Source: an uncultured Saprospiraceae bacterium (GTDB lineage: Bacteria > Bacteroidota > Bacteroidia > Chitinophagales > Saprospiraceae). Taken from it: a stretch of DNA of 33,443 bases. The stretch spans positions 1 to 33,443 of the forward strand of contig CAKZTD010000339.1 of the NCBI GenBank assembly GCA_937921595.1, read 5' to 3'. The stretch's first letter is position 1; every line of letters begins with the position of its first letter. The notes beneath the pieces are model-generated. The model saw nothing but the letters and a program-made list of their open reading frames with translations, searched no databases and was not told where the DNA came from. Position numbers and translations under genes: made by a program. Below, piece by piece: positions 7,981 to 18,600 of this stretch.

Positions 7981-10875
7981 TTATTTCATCAAAATCATTT
8001 TCTTAGTTTGACTCCCAAAAGAAGAATTGATTTGATAGTATAAAATTCCGGTAGCATTGATTTCTGATTTATTAATAGAAACCGCATTATATCCAGCTGC
8101 AAAGTGTTGATTTTTTACAAATAGTTTTCTACCTGAAACATCATAAACCGCTAATTCAATATCATCTGAATCTGGAATATTAAAACTAATAGATGTTTGA
8201 TCTACGAAAGGGTTAGGATTATTTTGAAACAACTCAAATTCGCTTGTTTCAACAATTGTATTGTTTTCAAATACTAGTTCCAGTCCTTGAACTTCAAGGT
8301 CAGAAGTATAAGCTTCTCCAATTGTTCGTTCCGCATTTAGTTTTATAAAATCACTTAAAAGACCATCTTCTTTAGCTGTAATGTTTACAGTAAAAAATAG
8401 ATCTTGATTAACTTCTTTGTTTGTATCCCAACTTACCGAAACAAATGATTCTTCTTCATTCACTGCAAAGTTAGCAGCACTTAAATCCGCAATATTTCCT
8501 GGAATGATTTCATTTATGACAAGCCCTTCTGGATCAAAATTCAATGCAAATTGCAAACCTGCTAATTGATCAAATCCATTTCCTTGAATAGAAAAAGAAT
8601 AAGTTTTACCAGCTTCAATATCTCTATCTGTTGAAATCATTTTAAAGGTTTCCGCATAGTCTCTTGAATCTGCATCTTCCGCAAAACCTGCAGGGTTTGC
8701 ATCTCCGGTAACGTCTCCTATTTTTAAACCAATAAAATCGACAGCAGTATTTCCTGAAAAATAATTAACCGTACTCTGATCAAGCACTGCTTCCTCTGGA
8801 TTATTCTGGTCAGCAAAAGTGATACTCTCATCAATAAATCTCCAAGACTTATTAGTGGTAAAAGTATCTTGAACATTTAAGATCACTTTCCGCATATCTA
8901 CCATATCAATAGTCGAAACGTTTCCATCATTATTGACATCTGCTGATAGGAATTTATAAGCATTATCAAATCTTTCGATTTCTAAAATATGACGTCTCAT
9001 AAAAATGATATCAAAAGTACTAACCCCATTTCCATGATTAATATTTTTTTCAGCAGCTACATTATAATGATCACAGGTAGCAACATCTTCTATCAAAAAA
9101 GAACCATCTTGATTTGACACTTCTGCTCCTACAGAACTATCATCTTCCTGATAAGTTACTTCGATATCAACACCTTCTACCAAATCACCATCAAAAGTTT
9201 GAATACCTCCTAAGATATCTGCAATCGGTCCATCTGCAGGACAAATAGAATCATGAGACATCGCTTCAAATACGTTCATTTGCATAACCGTAATCCCCGT
9301 ATTTCTCATAATGATATCTCTAAAAGTAGTACTATTGATCTCGTCTTTTTCAGCTTGAGTCAATTCTTGATCATTTTCAAAATAAAATCGATCCCCTTCT
9401 CGTAGCAATAAAAACTGCTCTTCCATAATACTCATAATCGTTGGACCAAAAAGTGCATTATTCATATGATCCTCTGCTAATAAACCAACCCAAGGATCAA
9501 TATCATTGACATCTCCATAAAGATTTTCCATAGCAGCAACCACCTCTGGATCTGCATTTAATTCTTCAAAAGAAGCATAAGGAGTCAATCCCATATCTTG
9601 ACGCAAAGTATTAAAATCTGGCAGTCCTCGCTCTCGCCCACGATTAATATTGATGGCTGCAAGGTCTAATCCGCCAAGTCCAGCCTGAGGAGGGCCAAAA
9701 AGAAAATTTCGTACATCATCCACCATTTTACAATCAAGTTCTTGTTCTATTTGTGTTGCCATTCCTTTAAAAATCGGATCAACACCACCACTTTCAACTA
9801 ACTCATAAGGAGCAAAGAAAGCTTCAAGTAAAGTAAGATCGCCTTCGGGAATAGTACTTCCCTGATTATCCATTCTCGGAACTGATCCACTTAGCAAAGT
9901 ATGTCCTAGACGAAAAGCTGCAGCAGAAAAGACGTTTGTTATTGTTGGATTATTTGAAGCATCGTATCCACCATAAGGAGGCAGATGAACACCCATAACT
10001 GGTAACCATTCATTATAAACTATGGACTGAATAAACCCGCCAAGCATTTTACGAGCATGCTGATATAATTCTTCGTCTGTCCAAGTCGGATGTACAATTA
10101 CTAATTCATCACAAAGTCTATTGTGTTCCCTCATGAAGATTGTATGAAATGCAGACAGCGCCACATTTTCATTTGCACGACTATCTCCTGCTACAAAAAG
10201 ATGATCGTTGAAAGGGTTTTCATTTTCCATGAAAGGAGCCATGGCATCTATTGTCCCATCCTGTTCATGTGTATCTGTATTAAAAGGTAAAAGGTTACCC
10301 GTTGATGTTTTTAATTTTCCTTCTACAAAAGTTCTTAAATAACTCGCCCGATCTGCATCTGAGCCATAAACTCCTGATCCATCAATCCATGAAGTAATAT
10401 TATTGGTATATCCTCTAGGGTTACTGGTACTAGTTCCTGTCCCTGGATGTTCTAAAGAACGAGACATATGAATACTAATATTAGGAAAAGCTCCCCCTGG
10501 ATTGAAGTGCTGGTCTGGAAAATCAACTGAAATGCTGGCATCTTCTGTTGCATCACTTGGCGTTGAAATCACATCATGGTCAATAAATTGTCCGAAAACC
10601 CATGTGAAATCACTGAGCTCCATTGCATCACTGATTAAAGAGTCTTGAGCAAAGATTGTATTACTGATGATTCTTGGATTGGGTCGATTAATTCCTCCAG
10701 GAGAGGAAATCCCATCATTGAAGCTATTTGTAGTAATTGATCGGAGTTGAGTACCTGAAGCTCCCCATTCTGTATTTTGGAGATTGTTAGAAGAACCGTC
10801 AATCGTCCTATTTTGCGCTATACTGTACAATGAAATCAATGTAAAAACACAAATTACTAGTAGTCGTTTGTCCAT
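7981..10875 (-). CDS. Secreted animal-type haem peroxidase with dockerin, cohesin and T9SS domains
   Basis: A 964-residue protein. The signal peptide is residues 1-20 (MDKRLLVICVFTLISLYSIA). Residues ~30-545 are a peroxidase-cyclooxygenase domain: distal His100 in FGQFIDHD, catalytic Arg233 and Glu236 in AGDSRANE, proximal His325 in AAFRLGHTLL, and the Ca2+ loop TSWIDGS (161-167). Asp99 and Glu236 match the residues that form haem ester bonds in myeloperoxidase; the sulfonium Met is replaced by Asn237. Residues ~555-610 form a carboxypeptidase-regulatory-like fold. Residues 611-665 are dockerin-like, with a complete Ca2+ loop DVNNDGNVSTID (646-657) and a degenerate first loop (611-622). Residues ~745-870 form a cohesin-like domain (LAGLQFALNFDPEG, VSVSWD). 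Residues ~878-964 are a type A T9SS sorting domain. It should act outside the cell, using H2O2 to oxidise halides or organic substrates; the substrate is unknown. Confidence 0.9.
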   Translation of the reverse strand: MDKRLLVICVFTLISLYSIAQNRTIDGSSNNLQNTEWGASGTQLRSITTNSFNDGISSPGGINRPNPRIISNTIFAQDSLISDAMELSDFTWVFGQFIDHDVISTPSDATEDASISVDFPDQHFNPGGAFPNISIHMSRSLEHPGTGTSTSNPRGYTNNITSWIDGSGVYGSDADRASYLRTFVEGKLKTSTGNLLPFNTDTHEQDGTIDAMAPFMENENPFNDHLFVAGDSRANENVALSAFHTIFMREHNRLCDELVIVHPTWTDEELYQHARKMLGGFIQSIVYNEWLPVMGVHLPPYGGYDASNNPTITNVFSAAAFRLGHTLLSGSVPRMDNQGSTIPEGDLTLLEAFFAPYELVESGGVDPIFKGMATQIEQELDCKMVDDVRNFLFGPPQAGLGGLDLAAININRGRERGLPDFNTLRQDMGLTPYASFEELNADPEVVAAMENLYGDVNDIDPWVGLLAEDHMNNALFGPTIMSIMEEQFLLLREGDRFYFENDQELTQAEKDEINSTTFRDIIMRNTGITVMQMNVFEAMSHDSICPADGPIADILGGIQTFDGDLVEGVDIEVTYQEDDSSVGAEVSNQDGSFLIEDVATCDHYNVAAEKNINHGNGVSTFDIIFMRRHILEIERFDNAYKFLSADVNNDGNVSTIDMVDMRKVILNVQDTFTTNKSWRFIDESITFADQNNPEEAVLDQSTVNYFSGNTAVDFIGLKIGDVTGDANPAGFAEDADSRDYAETFKMISTDRDIEAGKTYSFSIQGNGFDQLAGLQFALNFDPEGLVINEIIPGNIADLSAANFAVNEEESFVSVSWDTNKEVNQDLFFTVNITAKEDGLLSDFIKLNAERTIGEAYTSDLEVQGLELVFENNTIVETSEFELFQNNPNPFVDQTSISFNIPDSDDIELAVYDVSGRKLFVKNQHFAAGYNAVSINKSEINATGILYYQINSSFGSQTKKMILMK

Positions 10876-11558
10876 TTCTGTAAGTTAAGTTCATGGTGTA
10901 AAAAACGAGGGTATAATATTCGTCAAATCGTAAAAACAAAAGACAATTCATTGAGATATAAGAGATTATAAATCAAAATTGCTTCTATTTCGTACCAAGA
11001 ATATAAAAATATGCTGCCTCAACAACTATTATATTGTTTGGATAATCGATTTTGGGAGGTAAAAAAGAGGGTTTTGGAGTGCTAAAGATACATAATTTAA
11101 GGATAGCTTGCATTAAACATTTGAAAAAAGTGTATTTAATATTCTACACACAATTTTAAAATAGACCGACTTCTTAAACACCACCCTAAAATTCAATCAA
11201 ACGCTATTAAACATTTTAACGAATGGCTTAAAAATCTGTTAAACGAATGCCAAGCGAAACTTTATTTTAACATTTGGGTATCCTAATTAGATCTCCTTCT
11301 TCCTCAAATCGACACAAGTATAAAGCTCTGAATTTCAATCAATTAATCAAATACATCCTTTGTTTAAAAAGCAAAAAAGGTTTATAAAATCATTATTCGA
11401 CATTTCTAAACCTTAAAACTTTAGGAATTAGAGCATGTGACTTACTTTTTGGCCATTAAATTTTTAGTCAAAACATTAGTCCTAGTATTAAACCTATTAT
11501 TTTATTCATTCAATTAAAGCCTGAATATTTATTTATTAAACCTTTACAATCTTAGGCT
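10876..11558. other. Divergent promoter region, no gene seen
   Basis: About 680 nt of AT-rich sequence between the peroxidase gene (minus) and the Ig-repeat barrel gene (plus), so it must contain both 5' regions. I found no full TTG / TAnnTTTG promoter match in either direction. The closest partial is TATCTTTA on the minus strand at 11090-11083. Near-identical short segments, TTTAACGAATG and TTAAACGAATG, occur near 11216 and 11239. I see no coding frame, RNA gene or terminator. Confidence 0.5.
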
Positions 11559-14500
11559 ATGAAAAAGAAAATCATCAATCTCTGGACCCTGCTCGCGGCA
11601 TTATTTTTTGTTAGCACCGCTGGAGCGCAAGTTTCTAATTACGAAAGAACACCTGGATACTACACTTTGGGTATCAATGGTGGTTTCTCCTACCAACAAG
11701 GAGATGTTCCAACAACCTTAGAAGGTTATGGATTGGGATTAACACTTGCAAAAAATCTTTATTACAAACCAGGATCCATTTTGGGTTTTGATCTTCGAGG
11801 TCGGGCAATGTATGCTCAAACCAAAGGGCAGGATTATTTACGATCTTATGGTATTGAAGACAATGATGCCCTTAACGGGGTTAATGGTTTTGATTACACT
11901 ACAGAAGGCGGAGGTCCTGGATTTGTTTTTCAAAATAATAAAACCGATCAGCTGGAGCTAGGTCTAGAAGGTGTTATTCACCTTAACAGACTGAGAGAGC
12001 GAACAAATGTCAACATCGCCCTTTTTGGTGGTATTGGACTAGACTGGTATAATGTAAAAACAGATCAGGCAGCTCGAGGAACTAGTTATGCAGATGCATA
12101 TGAAAATCTAGATCCTCTAGCTTCAACTTCTTACACTAAAGATCAATTAAGAACAACTATCCTTGATGGAAGATATGAAACGGAAGCTCATGGTTTTGAC
12201 AATGGTGCTGGTAAATTAGGTTTTATGCCTTCTTTAGGTGTTGAACTAGGTTACCAATTTACACCTAAGTTTTCAATGGGTATTGGTCATAAAGCGACTT
12301 TTACAAAAACAGATTTGTTTGATGGTCAACAGTGGAGAGACAATGGTAACTTAACGGCTGATGATGATGTTCATCATTACACCAACTTACACATGAGATG
12401 GATTATTGATGATAAATCTAAAAAGCTTAGAGCTCCTTTAGTAGACATCACAAACCCGGCGACCACTCCGCAGACAACACGAAATCCTACATATGATATC
12501 CGTGCAACGGTGAAACACATTTCCAGCTCAATGGATATTGAGTTTACAGTAAACGGACGTCCTGAGACTTTTAATTTTAGAAAGAAAGACTTCAGTAGTT
12601 TTATCAGGTTACAACCTGGTAATAATGAGGTCGTGATTATTGCAAGAAATGAAGCAGGATCAGATAGCGATGTGGTTAATATTTTTTATGAAAGACCATA
12701 TGAAAACCCTGGTGATAATAATGTTGGATTTCCAACAGTAGATATTACAAACCCTCCTTACGATAATTTCCGAACGGATCAAAGTCGTTTCGAGGTAAGA
12801 GCAGAACTTAGAAATGTTGATCGAAAGAGTGACATCAACGTATTGGTAAATGGATATGAAATTAATCGTTTTGATTTTGTTCGTGGATCATTAAGAGCAA
12901 ATGTTGATCTTAAAAATGGTAGAAACACCATTCGAATAGAAGCAAAAAACAGAGATGGTTTTTCTTCTGATGAAGCGACGGTTATCTTAGGTCAAGACGC
13001 ACCTAGTCGACCTCCTTCAGTAGAGATCACAAAACCTTCTATCAGTCCTTACAATACTTCAAGACGTAATGTAACAATCGAAGCTAAAATCTATAATGTT
13101 CAAGATAAAAGAGATATTCGATTTACTGTAGACGGTTATGGAAATTCTAATTTTGATTTCACCAATGGAGTACTTAACGCAACAGTTACAGTAGACAAAT
13201 ACGAAACAAATGTCAAAGTCGAAGCAAATAATAATGCTGGAACAGATAGCGATAATGTAGTCATTATCTGGGAAGAGGAAGTAGTAGAAACAGTTGACAA
13301 ACCTGTGGTTACGATTACTTCAGTAAGTAATCCAACGGTTGATCCTTTTAACCCTGACAATTGTAGAAGTACAGTGATTGCTACCATCTTAAATATTGAT
13401 GATCGTAATGACATCGATGTTTGGTTGAATGGTCAACACTTTACAGACTATAATTTCAATACCAATACTCAGGTTTTTCAGACAACGGTTCGATTAAGAC
13501 CAGGGTCTAATCAAATCAGAATAAAAGCATCTAATACTGCCGGTACTGATGAAGATACTGCAAATACAGAAGGTTGTAATACTCAACCTAATGGTGGCGA
13601 TGCTCCAGTAGTAAACATCACTGAGCCTCGAACAAACAACGAGCAAGTGACAACTGAAAGAGTAAATGTAAAAGCAAAAGTGCAGAACGTAAATGGTAAA
13701 AGTGACATCACTTTTGAGTTGAACGGTAATACAACAAATAATTTTTCTTACAATAAATTCACCAAAGAGGTGACCGCAAATGTTACCCTCAGAACAGGAA
13801 ACAACACGGTATTTATTGAAGCAGAAAATAAGGATGGAAAAGCAAGTGATCAGGTAAATATCATTTATAAAAATGTTCAGATTACTCGTCCTCCAAGTGT
13901 AAGAATTGAGCGTCCAAGAAATAACAGCTCAACAACTACTTCAAGAGTAGAACTGATCGCTGATGTAAAAAATGTTACTGTAAAATCAGACGTAGACGTT
14001 TTCTTGAACGGAAATAGAATTAACAATTTTACTTTTGATAGCAGACGAAATGAAGTTCGTTCGAATCTGACTTTAAGTAGCGGAAACAATACGATCAGAG
14101 TAGTAGGTTCTAATAATGCAGGTACAGACGAAGCAAGTGTAAGCGTCAGATATGAACTTACTCAACCAAAGCGTCCTAACGTTAGAATCACCAGTCCATC
14201 AAATGGTGTGGTGACGAACAAAAGTGTGAACCTTGTTGCTAAAGTAAGCAACGTAAACAGTAAAGGAGAAATCAGTGTAACGGTAAATGGAAGAGCGATT
14301 AGTTTCAACCTGCTAAAGAACGAAGTGAAAGCGACTTTTGATGCAAGATCTGGAAACAATGAAGTTATCGTAAGCGCAAGTAATGAAGGTGGATCTGATA
14401 AGGATCAAGTAGTATTTGTTTATGAACGACCAGTGACAAAACCACCAGTAGTTGAGATCAAACGTCCATCTAATAATCAGAAATTTACTACACCTACAGC

Positions 14501-15389
14501 AGATGTAACGGCGACTATACTTCATGTGATTAGTAGAAGATCAATTAGCTTAAAAGTCAATGGAAAATCTCAGAACTTTAATTTCCAAAGAGGTTCATTG
14601 ACCGCAACCATTAAGTTAAAAGAAGGAAACAATGTGGTACTAATAAAAGCGACGAATAAAGATGGCCAAGACGAAGATCGAGTAACACTAATTTACAAGC
14701 AGAAAGTAAATAAACCTACGGCCAATTTTACGTCACCAGCAAAAAGTGAATCAACCACTAACAAAACAAAATTCATTGTCAAAGCGATGGTAAGAAATGT
14801 CGCTAAAAAGGAAGACATTAGCTTAACATTGAATGGTCGTGATGTAAAAGATTTTAGACTGAACTCAAGAACAGCAGAAGTAACTGCTACCGTTTATTTG
14901 AAAAAAGGTACCAACAAATTATTCATCGAAGGACGAAATAATGCTGGTAAGGCAAGTGACCATGCGAACCTTGTTCTTAAAACAAAAGAGGTGATTAAAA
15001 ACCTCCCTAAGGTGACAATTAATTCTATCAGTAATCCAACGGTTGATCCTTTTGATCCAAATAAAGCGAAGAGTACAATCATCGCAACGATAGAAAATGT
15101 GAGATATAAGCGAAATATCATATTTACTTTTAATAATAAAAAAGTAACGAATTATAATTATAACTCACGGACTGGAGTTTTCCAAATGACCGTTGACCTG
15201 AAAAAAGGAACGAATACTTTTGACATCAAGGTCTCTAACAAAGAAGGACAAGATCAGACCAGTAGAAGTATACAATTTGGAGATAACGGAGGAACGAGCA
15301 GTACAAGATCTAGAAATGGTAATGGAAGCGGAAATTCTTCTGGAACCAACGGATCTGGAAATTCAAGGTCTCGTAGAGGCGGACAATAA
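11559..15389 (+). CDS. Outer-membrane barrel protein with ten Ig-like repeats
   Basis: A 1276-residue surface protein of unknown specific role. Residues 1-24 are a signal peptide ending in AGAQ. Residues ~28-285 have alternating hydrophobic and aromatic strands (YYTLGINGGFSYQQGD, LELGLEGVIHL, NIALFGGIGLDWY, MPSLGVELGYQF, NLHMRWIID) typical of a small outer-membrane beta-barrel. Residues ~295-1240 hold ten beta-sandwich repeats of about 80-100 residues with the pattern V-x-I-T-x-P, NV-x-x-K-x-D-I, VNG, NF-x-F, GNN-x-I-x-I-x-A-x-N-x-x-G-x-D. Residues 1241-1276 are a Ser/Gly/Asn/Arg-rich tail ending in RRGGQ. There is no OmpA-type peptidoglycan domain and no T9SS signal. The repeats could form a rigid stalk or adhesion surface; this is inference from architecture. 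A strong terminator follows, so it is likely transcribed alone. Confidence 0.82.
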   Translation: MKKKIINLWTLLAALFFVSTAGAQVSNYERTPGYYTLGINGGFSYQQGDVPTTLEGYGLGLTLAKNLYYKPGSILGFDLRGRAMYAQTKGQDYLRSYGIEDNDALNGVNGFDYTTEGGGPGFVFQNNKTDQLELGLEGVIHLNRLRERTNVNIALFGGIGLDWYNVKTDQAARGTSYADAYENLDPLASTSYTKDQLRTTILDGRYETEAHGFDNGAGKLGFMPSLGVELGYQFTPKFSMGIGHKATFTKTDLFDGQQWRDNGNLTADDDVHHYTNLHMRWIIDDKSKKLRAPLVDITNPATTPQTTRNPTYDIRATVKHISSSMDIEFTVNGRPETFNFRKKDFSSFIRLQPGNNEVVIIARNEAGSDSDVVNIFYERPYENPGDNNVGFPTVDITNPPYDNFRTDQSRFEVRAELRNVDRKSDINVLVNGYEINRFDFVRGSLRANVDLKNGRNTIRIEAKNRDGFSSDEATVILGQDAPSRPPSVEITKPSISPYNTSRRNVTIEAKIYNVQDKRDIRFTVDGYGNSNFDFTNGVLNATVTVDKYETNVKVEANNNAGTDSDNVVIIWEEEVVETVDKPVVTITSVSNPTVDPFNPDNCRSTVIATILNIDDRNDIDVWLNGQHFTDYNFNTNTQVFQTTVRLRPGSNQIRIKASNTAGTDEDTANTEGCNTQPNGGDAPVVNITEPRTNNEQVTTERVNVKAKVQNVNGKSDITFELNGNTTNNFSYNKFTKEVTANVTLRTGNNTVFIEAENKDGKASDQVNIIYKNVQITRPPSVRIERPRNNSSTTTSRVELIADVKNVTVKSDVDVFLNGNRINNFTFDSRRNEVRSNLTLSSGNNTIRVVGSNNAGTDEASVSVRYELTQPKRPNVRITSPSNGVVTNKSVNLVAKVSNVNSKGEISVTVNGRAISFNLLKNEVKATFDARSGNNEVIVSASNEGGSDKDQVVFVYERPVTKPPVVEIKRPSNNQKFTTPTADVTATILHVISRRSISLKVNGKSQNFNFQRGSLTATIKLKEGNNVVLIKATNKDGQDEDRVTLIYKQKVNKPTANFTSPAKSESTTNKTKFIVKAMVRNVAKKEDISLTLNGRDVKDFRLNSRTAEVTATVYLKKGTNKLFIEGRNNAGKASDHANLVLKTKEVIKNLPKVTINSISNPTVDPFDPNKAKSTIIATIENVRYKRNIIFTFNNKKVTNYNYNSRTGVFQMTVDLKKGTNTFDIKVSNKEGQDQTSRSIQFGDNGGTSSTRSRNGNGSGNSSGTNGSGNSRSRRGGQ
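12441..15278 (+). repeat. Ten tandem Ig-like protein repeats
   Basis: Repeat units begin near 12441, 12738, 13020, 13308, 13611, 13899, 14181, 14451, 14721 and 15012, spacing 270-303 nt. Each encodes one beta-sandwich. DNA identity between units is generally low, so the array is old, except that units 4 and 10 share an inserted SNPTVDPF segment and an identical 24-nt stretch (13326-13349 and 15030-15053), pointing to a later internal duplication or gene conversion. Confidence 0.85.
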
Positions 15390-15468
15390 AAATTGATTCT
15401 TTCAGAAGTGTATTTAAAATCACTTCCTGAAACATCCATAAGACTATTTTTTAATGGTTTAGGTTTCT

Positions 15469-15503
15469 GAAGGGAATGCGTAATTGCATTCCCTTCTTTT
15501 TTT
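15469..15503 (+). terminator. Intrinsic terminator after the Ig-repeat gene
   Basis: GAAGGGAATGC (15469-15479) pairs perfectly with GCATTCCCTTC (15486-15496) around a 6-nt loop, and seven T follow. It lies 80 nt after the stop codon. It separates the Ig-repeat gene from the next barrel gene. Confidence 0.92.
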
Positions 15504-15606
15504 GTTTATTCAGATTGTCCTCCAATTGCCATTTTCTACTGCACAACGCACCACAAAGGCCCTTTTCTTCGTATTATTGGAAGAACCCGGAAACTCCGGT
15601 CCATTT

Positions 15607-18600
15607 ATGACAAGAATTGTACTCAGTATATCATTTTTGATCCTTTTTACTAGCATTGGTCTTGCTCAAGAACAACTTTCCAATAAGCGTTCTAAGGTGA
15701 TTGCTGTAGATAGCCTGCCTATGGTTTTAGATAGTCTGACCATTCTAGAGGAATCATTAGTTATTACCGATGAGCAAGGCAATACGGTTCATGAAAACAA
15801 TTATCTATTATTCAGAAACGAATTGCTTTGGGCAACCGACAATGGAGCGAAGCAAATTAAAGTCGAATACCGAGTACTCCCCTATGCCCTTCATAATTCC
15901 AATTCTAATCTAGACACTTCAAAAATTGAGATAGATCGAAATGGTGATTACATCGGTTTCGACCTGAGTCCTTACGAAAAGAAAGAAAAATTAATCGATT
16001 CAAAAGATTTGGATTATAGTGGAAGTTTTTCAAGAGGGATTTCATTTGGCAATAATCAAAACCTGGTTTTAAATTCTAGTTTCGAAATGGCACTTGCCGG
16101 AAACCTTGGGGATGATGTAGAAATCCTTGCAGCGATCAGAGATGACAATCTTCCTCTTCAGCCAGAAGGCAATACTCAACAACTGCAAGAATTTGATCGC
16201 GTATTCATCCAACTAAAAAAAGGTAACGCAGCTTTAATCGCTGGTGATTATGAACTCGGTAAACCAGATAGTTATTTTATGAATTATTTTAAAAAACTAA
16301 AAGGAGCTACTGCAGAAAATTTATTTGAACTAAGCGACAAAGCTAGCCTTAAAACAAAAGCAAGTTTTGCGATTTCCAGAGGTAAGTTTGTTAGAGAAAA
16401 CATAATCGCCCAGGAAGGTAACCAAGGTCCTTACCGATTAGAAGGAGCAGATGGCGAACGTTTTATTATCATTCTAGGTGGGACTGAAAAAGTTTTTCTA
16501 GATGGTATTTTATTGAAACGTGGATTAGAAGAAGATTACATCATTGATTATAATCGGGCCGACATTCTTTTTACTAACAAAATATTGATCACCAAAGATA
16601 GTCGGATCATTGTTGAATTTGAATATGTTGTACAAAATTATACCCGCTCATTAATGGCCTTTAACACGGAATATAAAACCGAAAAAATGCGGGCCTATTT
16701 CAACCTCTATTCAGAGCAAGATGGTAAAATTTCTGGTGCAGCAAATGATCTAGATTCCTTGCAAAAAAGCATTCTAGTCAATGCCGGTGATAATCCAGAT
16801 AATGCGATCGATTCAACAGTATTGCTATTGGATGAATTTAATGAATTCCGAGTTTCCTATAAAGCCGTAGACACCACTTATTTTGTTGGTCCACAACAAT
16901 TCAATCCACAAATTTTAGTCTACTCTACCAATCGAGATAGCGCATTAATTGCAGCCAATTTTATTGACGTAGGACCTGGCAATGGGGATTATATTATTGA
17001 CAATTCAAATGCTGCAAATGGTCGAGTACATCGCTGGGTTGCTCCTGATCCATCTACCGGATCTCATAATGGAAATTTCTCGATTGGCCGAAAATTAATC
17101 CCGCCAAACAAATTGGCCATGTATACCGCAGGAGTAGAATATCAATTATCAAAAAACTCTAGCATTCTGACAGAAGTCGCTTTGAGTAATAATGATCTCA
17201 ATCGTTTTTCGACGGTAGATAGCGGAGACGATACAGGAGTTGCGGTTTTTTCGCAATTTAAAAATACTAGAGAATTTGGAAAGGATACCAGCTGGGTTTT
17301 GGATACTAAAATCGGCTATGAATTTGTACAGCAAAATTTTAAATCTTTAAACCCTTATCGAAACGCAGAATTTACCAGAGATTGGAATATCAGTTCTTTA
17401 AGTACAGAAAAAGCAATGGAGCAAATTGGTCGAGGAGGTTTTGTTTTGACAAAAAAGAAATTGGGAAGTTTGACTTATGAGTTTAGTGGTTTTTTGAGGG
17501 CTTCAGTTTATACGGGAACCAAGCATTTCACACGATTGAATGTCAGAAAAAATGGCTTCGCCGTAGACCTCCAGGGAAGTTTATTAAACACTGATGCCAC
17601 AGATCAAAGCAGTACTTTTTTCAGACCAAAAGCAGATCTTTCCAAAACATTTAAAAAATTAGACAGTTGGAAACTTGGTGTTTATGGCGAACGGGAAAAG
17701 AATGATCGTTATGCGAATAATTCTGATTCATTGAGTGCCAACAGTTTTTACTATGATCTTTATAAAATTTATGTCGAGAGTAAACAAAGTGACAACTTTA
17801 TGATTGGTGCCAATTACAGACAGCGGTTTGATTATGCTCCTATTGATAAAGACTTTTTGCAAAACACCAGCACCGATGAATTCAATATCAACGGAAATTG
17901 GAAACAAAGCAAAGCTTCTAATCTTCGATGGAATCTTTCTTATCGAAAATTAATGATCCAAGATACTTCATTGACTAATCTCGATCCGCAAGAAACTTTC
18001 CTTGGCAGATTAGAACATTCGCTGAGTCTTTTCAAAGGAGCCATTCGATCTTCTACTAATTATGAGATTGGTTCTGGACAAGAACGAAAAATAGAATTCC
18101 AATATCTTCCGGTGGCTCCGGGAGAAGGACTCTATACTTGGATTGCCGACTTGAATGGTGATAGTATTCCTCAACTCAATGAAATTGAAGAAGCAGCTTT
18201 TCAAAGTGATGCAGATATTATTCGCCTTTCAATTTTTACGGATGACTTTATTCGAACCAATAATGTATCGCTCAACCAAAGTCTTCGGATTGATCCTCGT
18301 TCGCTATGGTATCAGAAAAAAGGAGCTAAGAAATTCTTCAGCAGATTTTCTTCCCAATCCACATTATTGATTAATCGAAAGACAAAAGAAGCAGATGATG
18401 TAGCAGCATGGAATCCTTTTCAAATTAATGTTGCAGACACCACTTTAGTCTCCACCACTTCAAACATTAGAAACACCTTGTCTTTCAATAAAGGGGATTC
18501 AAAATATGACTTAAATATTGGTATGTTTGATCAAAGTAATAAGGTCGTTTTGACTAGTGGTTTTGAAAGTCGAAAGAATAAAGAACAGTTTTTAAGAAGC

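Noticed and set aside
12441-15278. Regular ~290-nt periodicity that might suggest a CRISPR or DNA satellite
   Set aside because: Units are too long and too diverged in DNA, and the period matches protein Ig-like repeats in a single open frame.
15484-15606. N-terminal extension of the large barrel protein from TTG 15484
   Set aside because: The TTG sits inside the terminator loop and the added residues do not form a better signal peptide; ATG 15607 starts a standard one.
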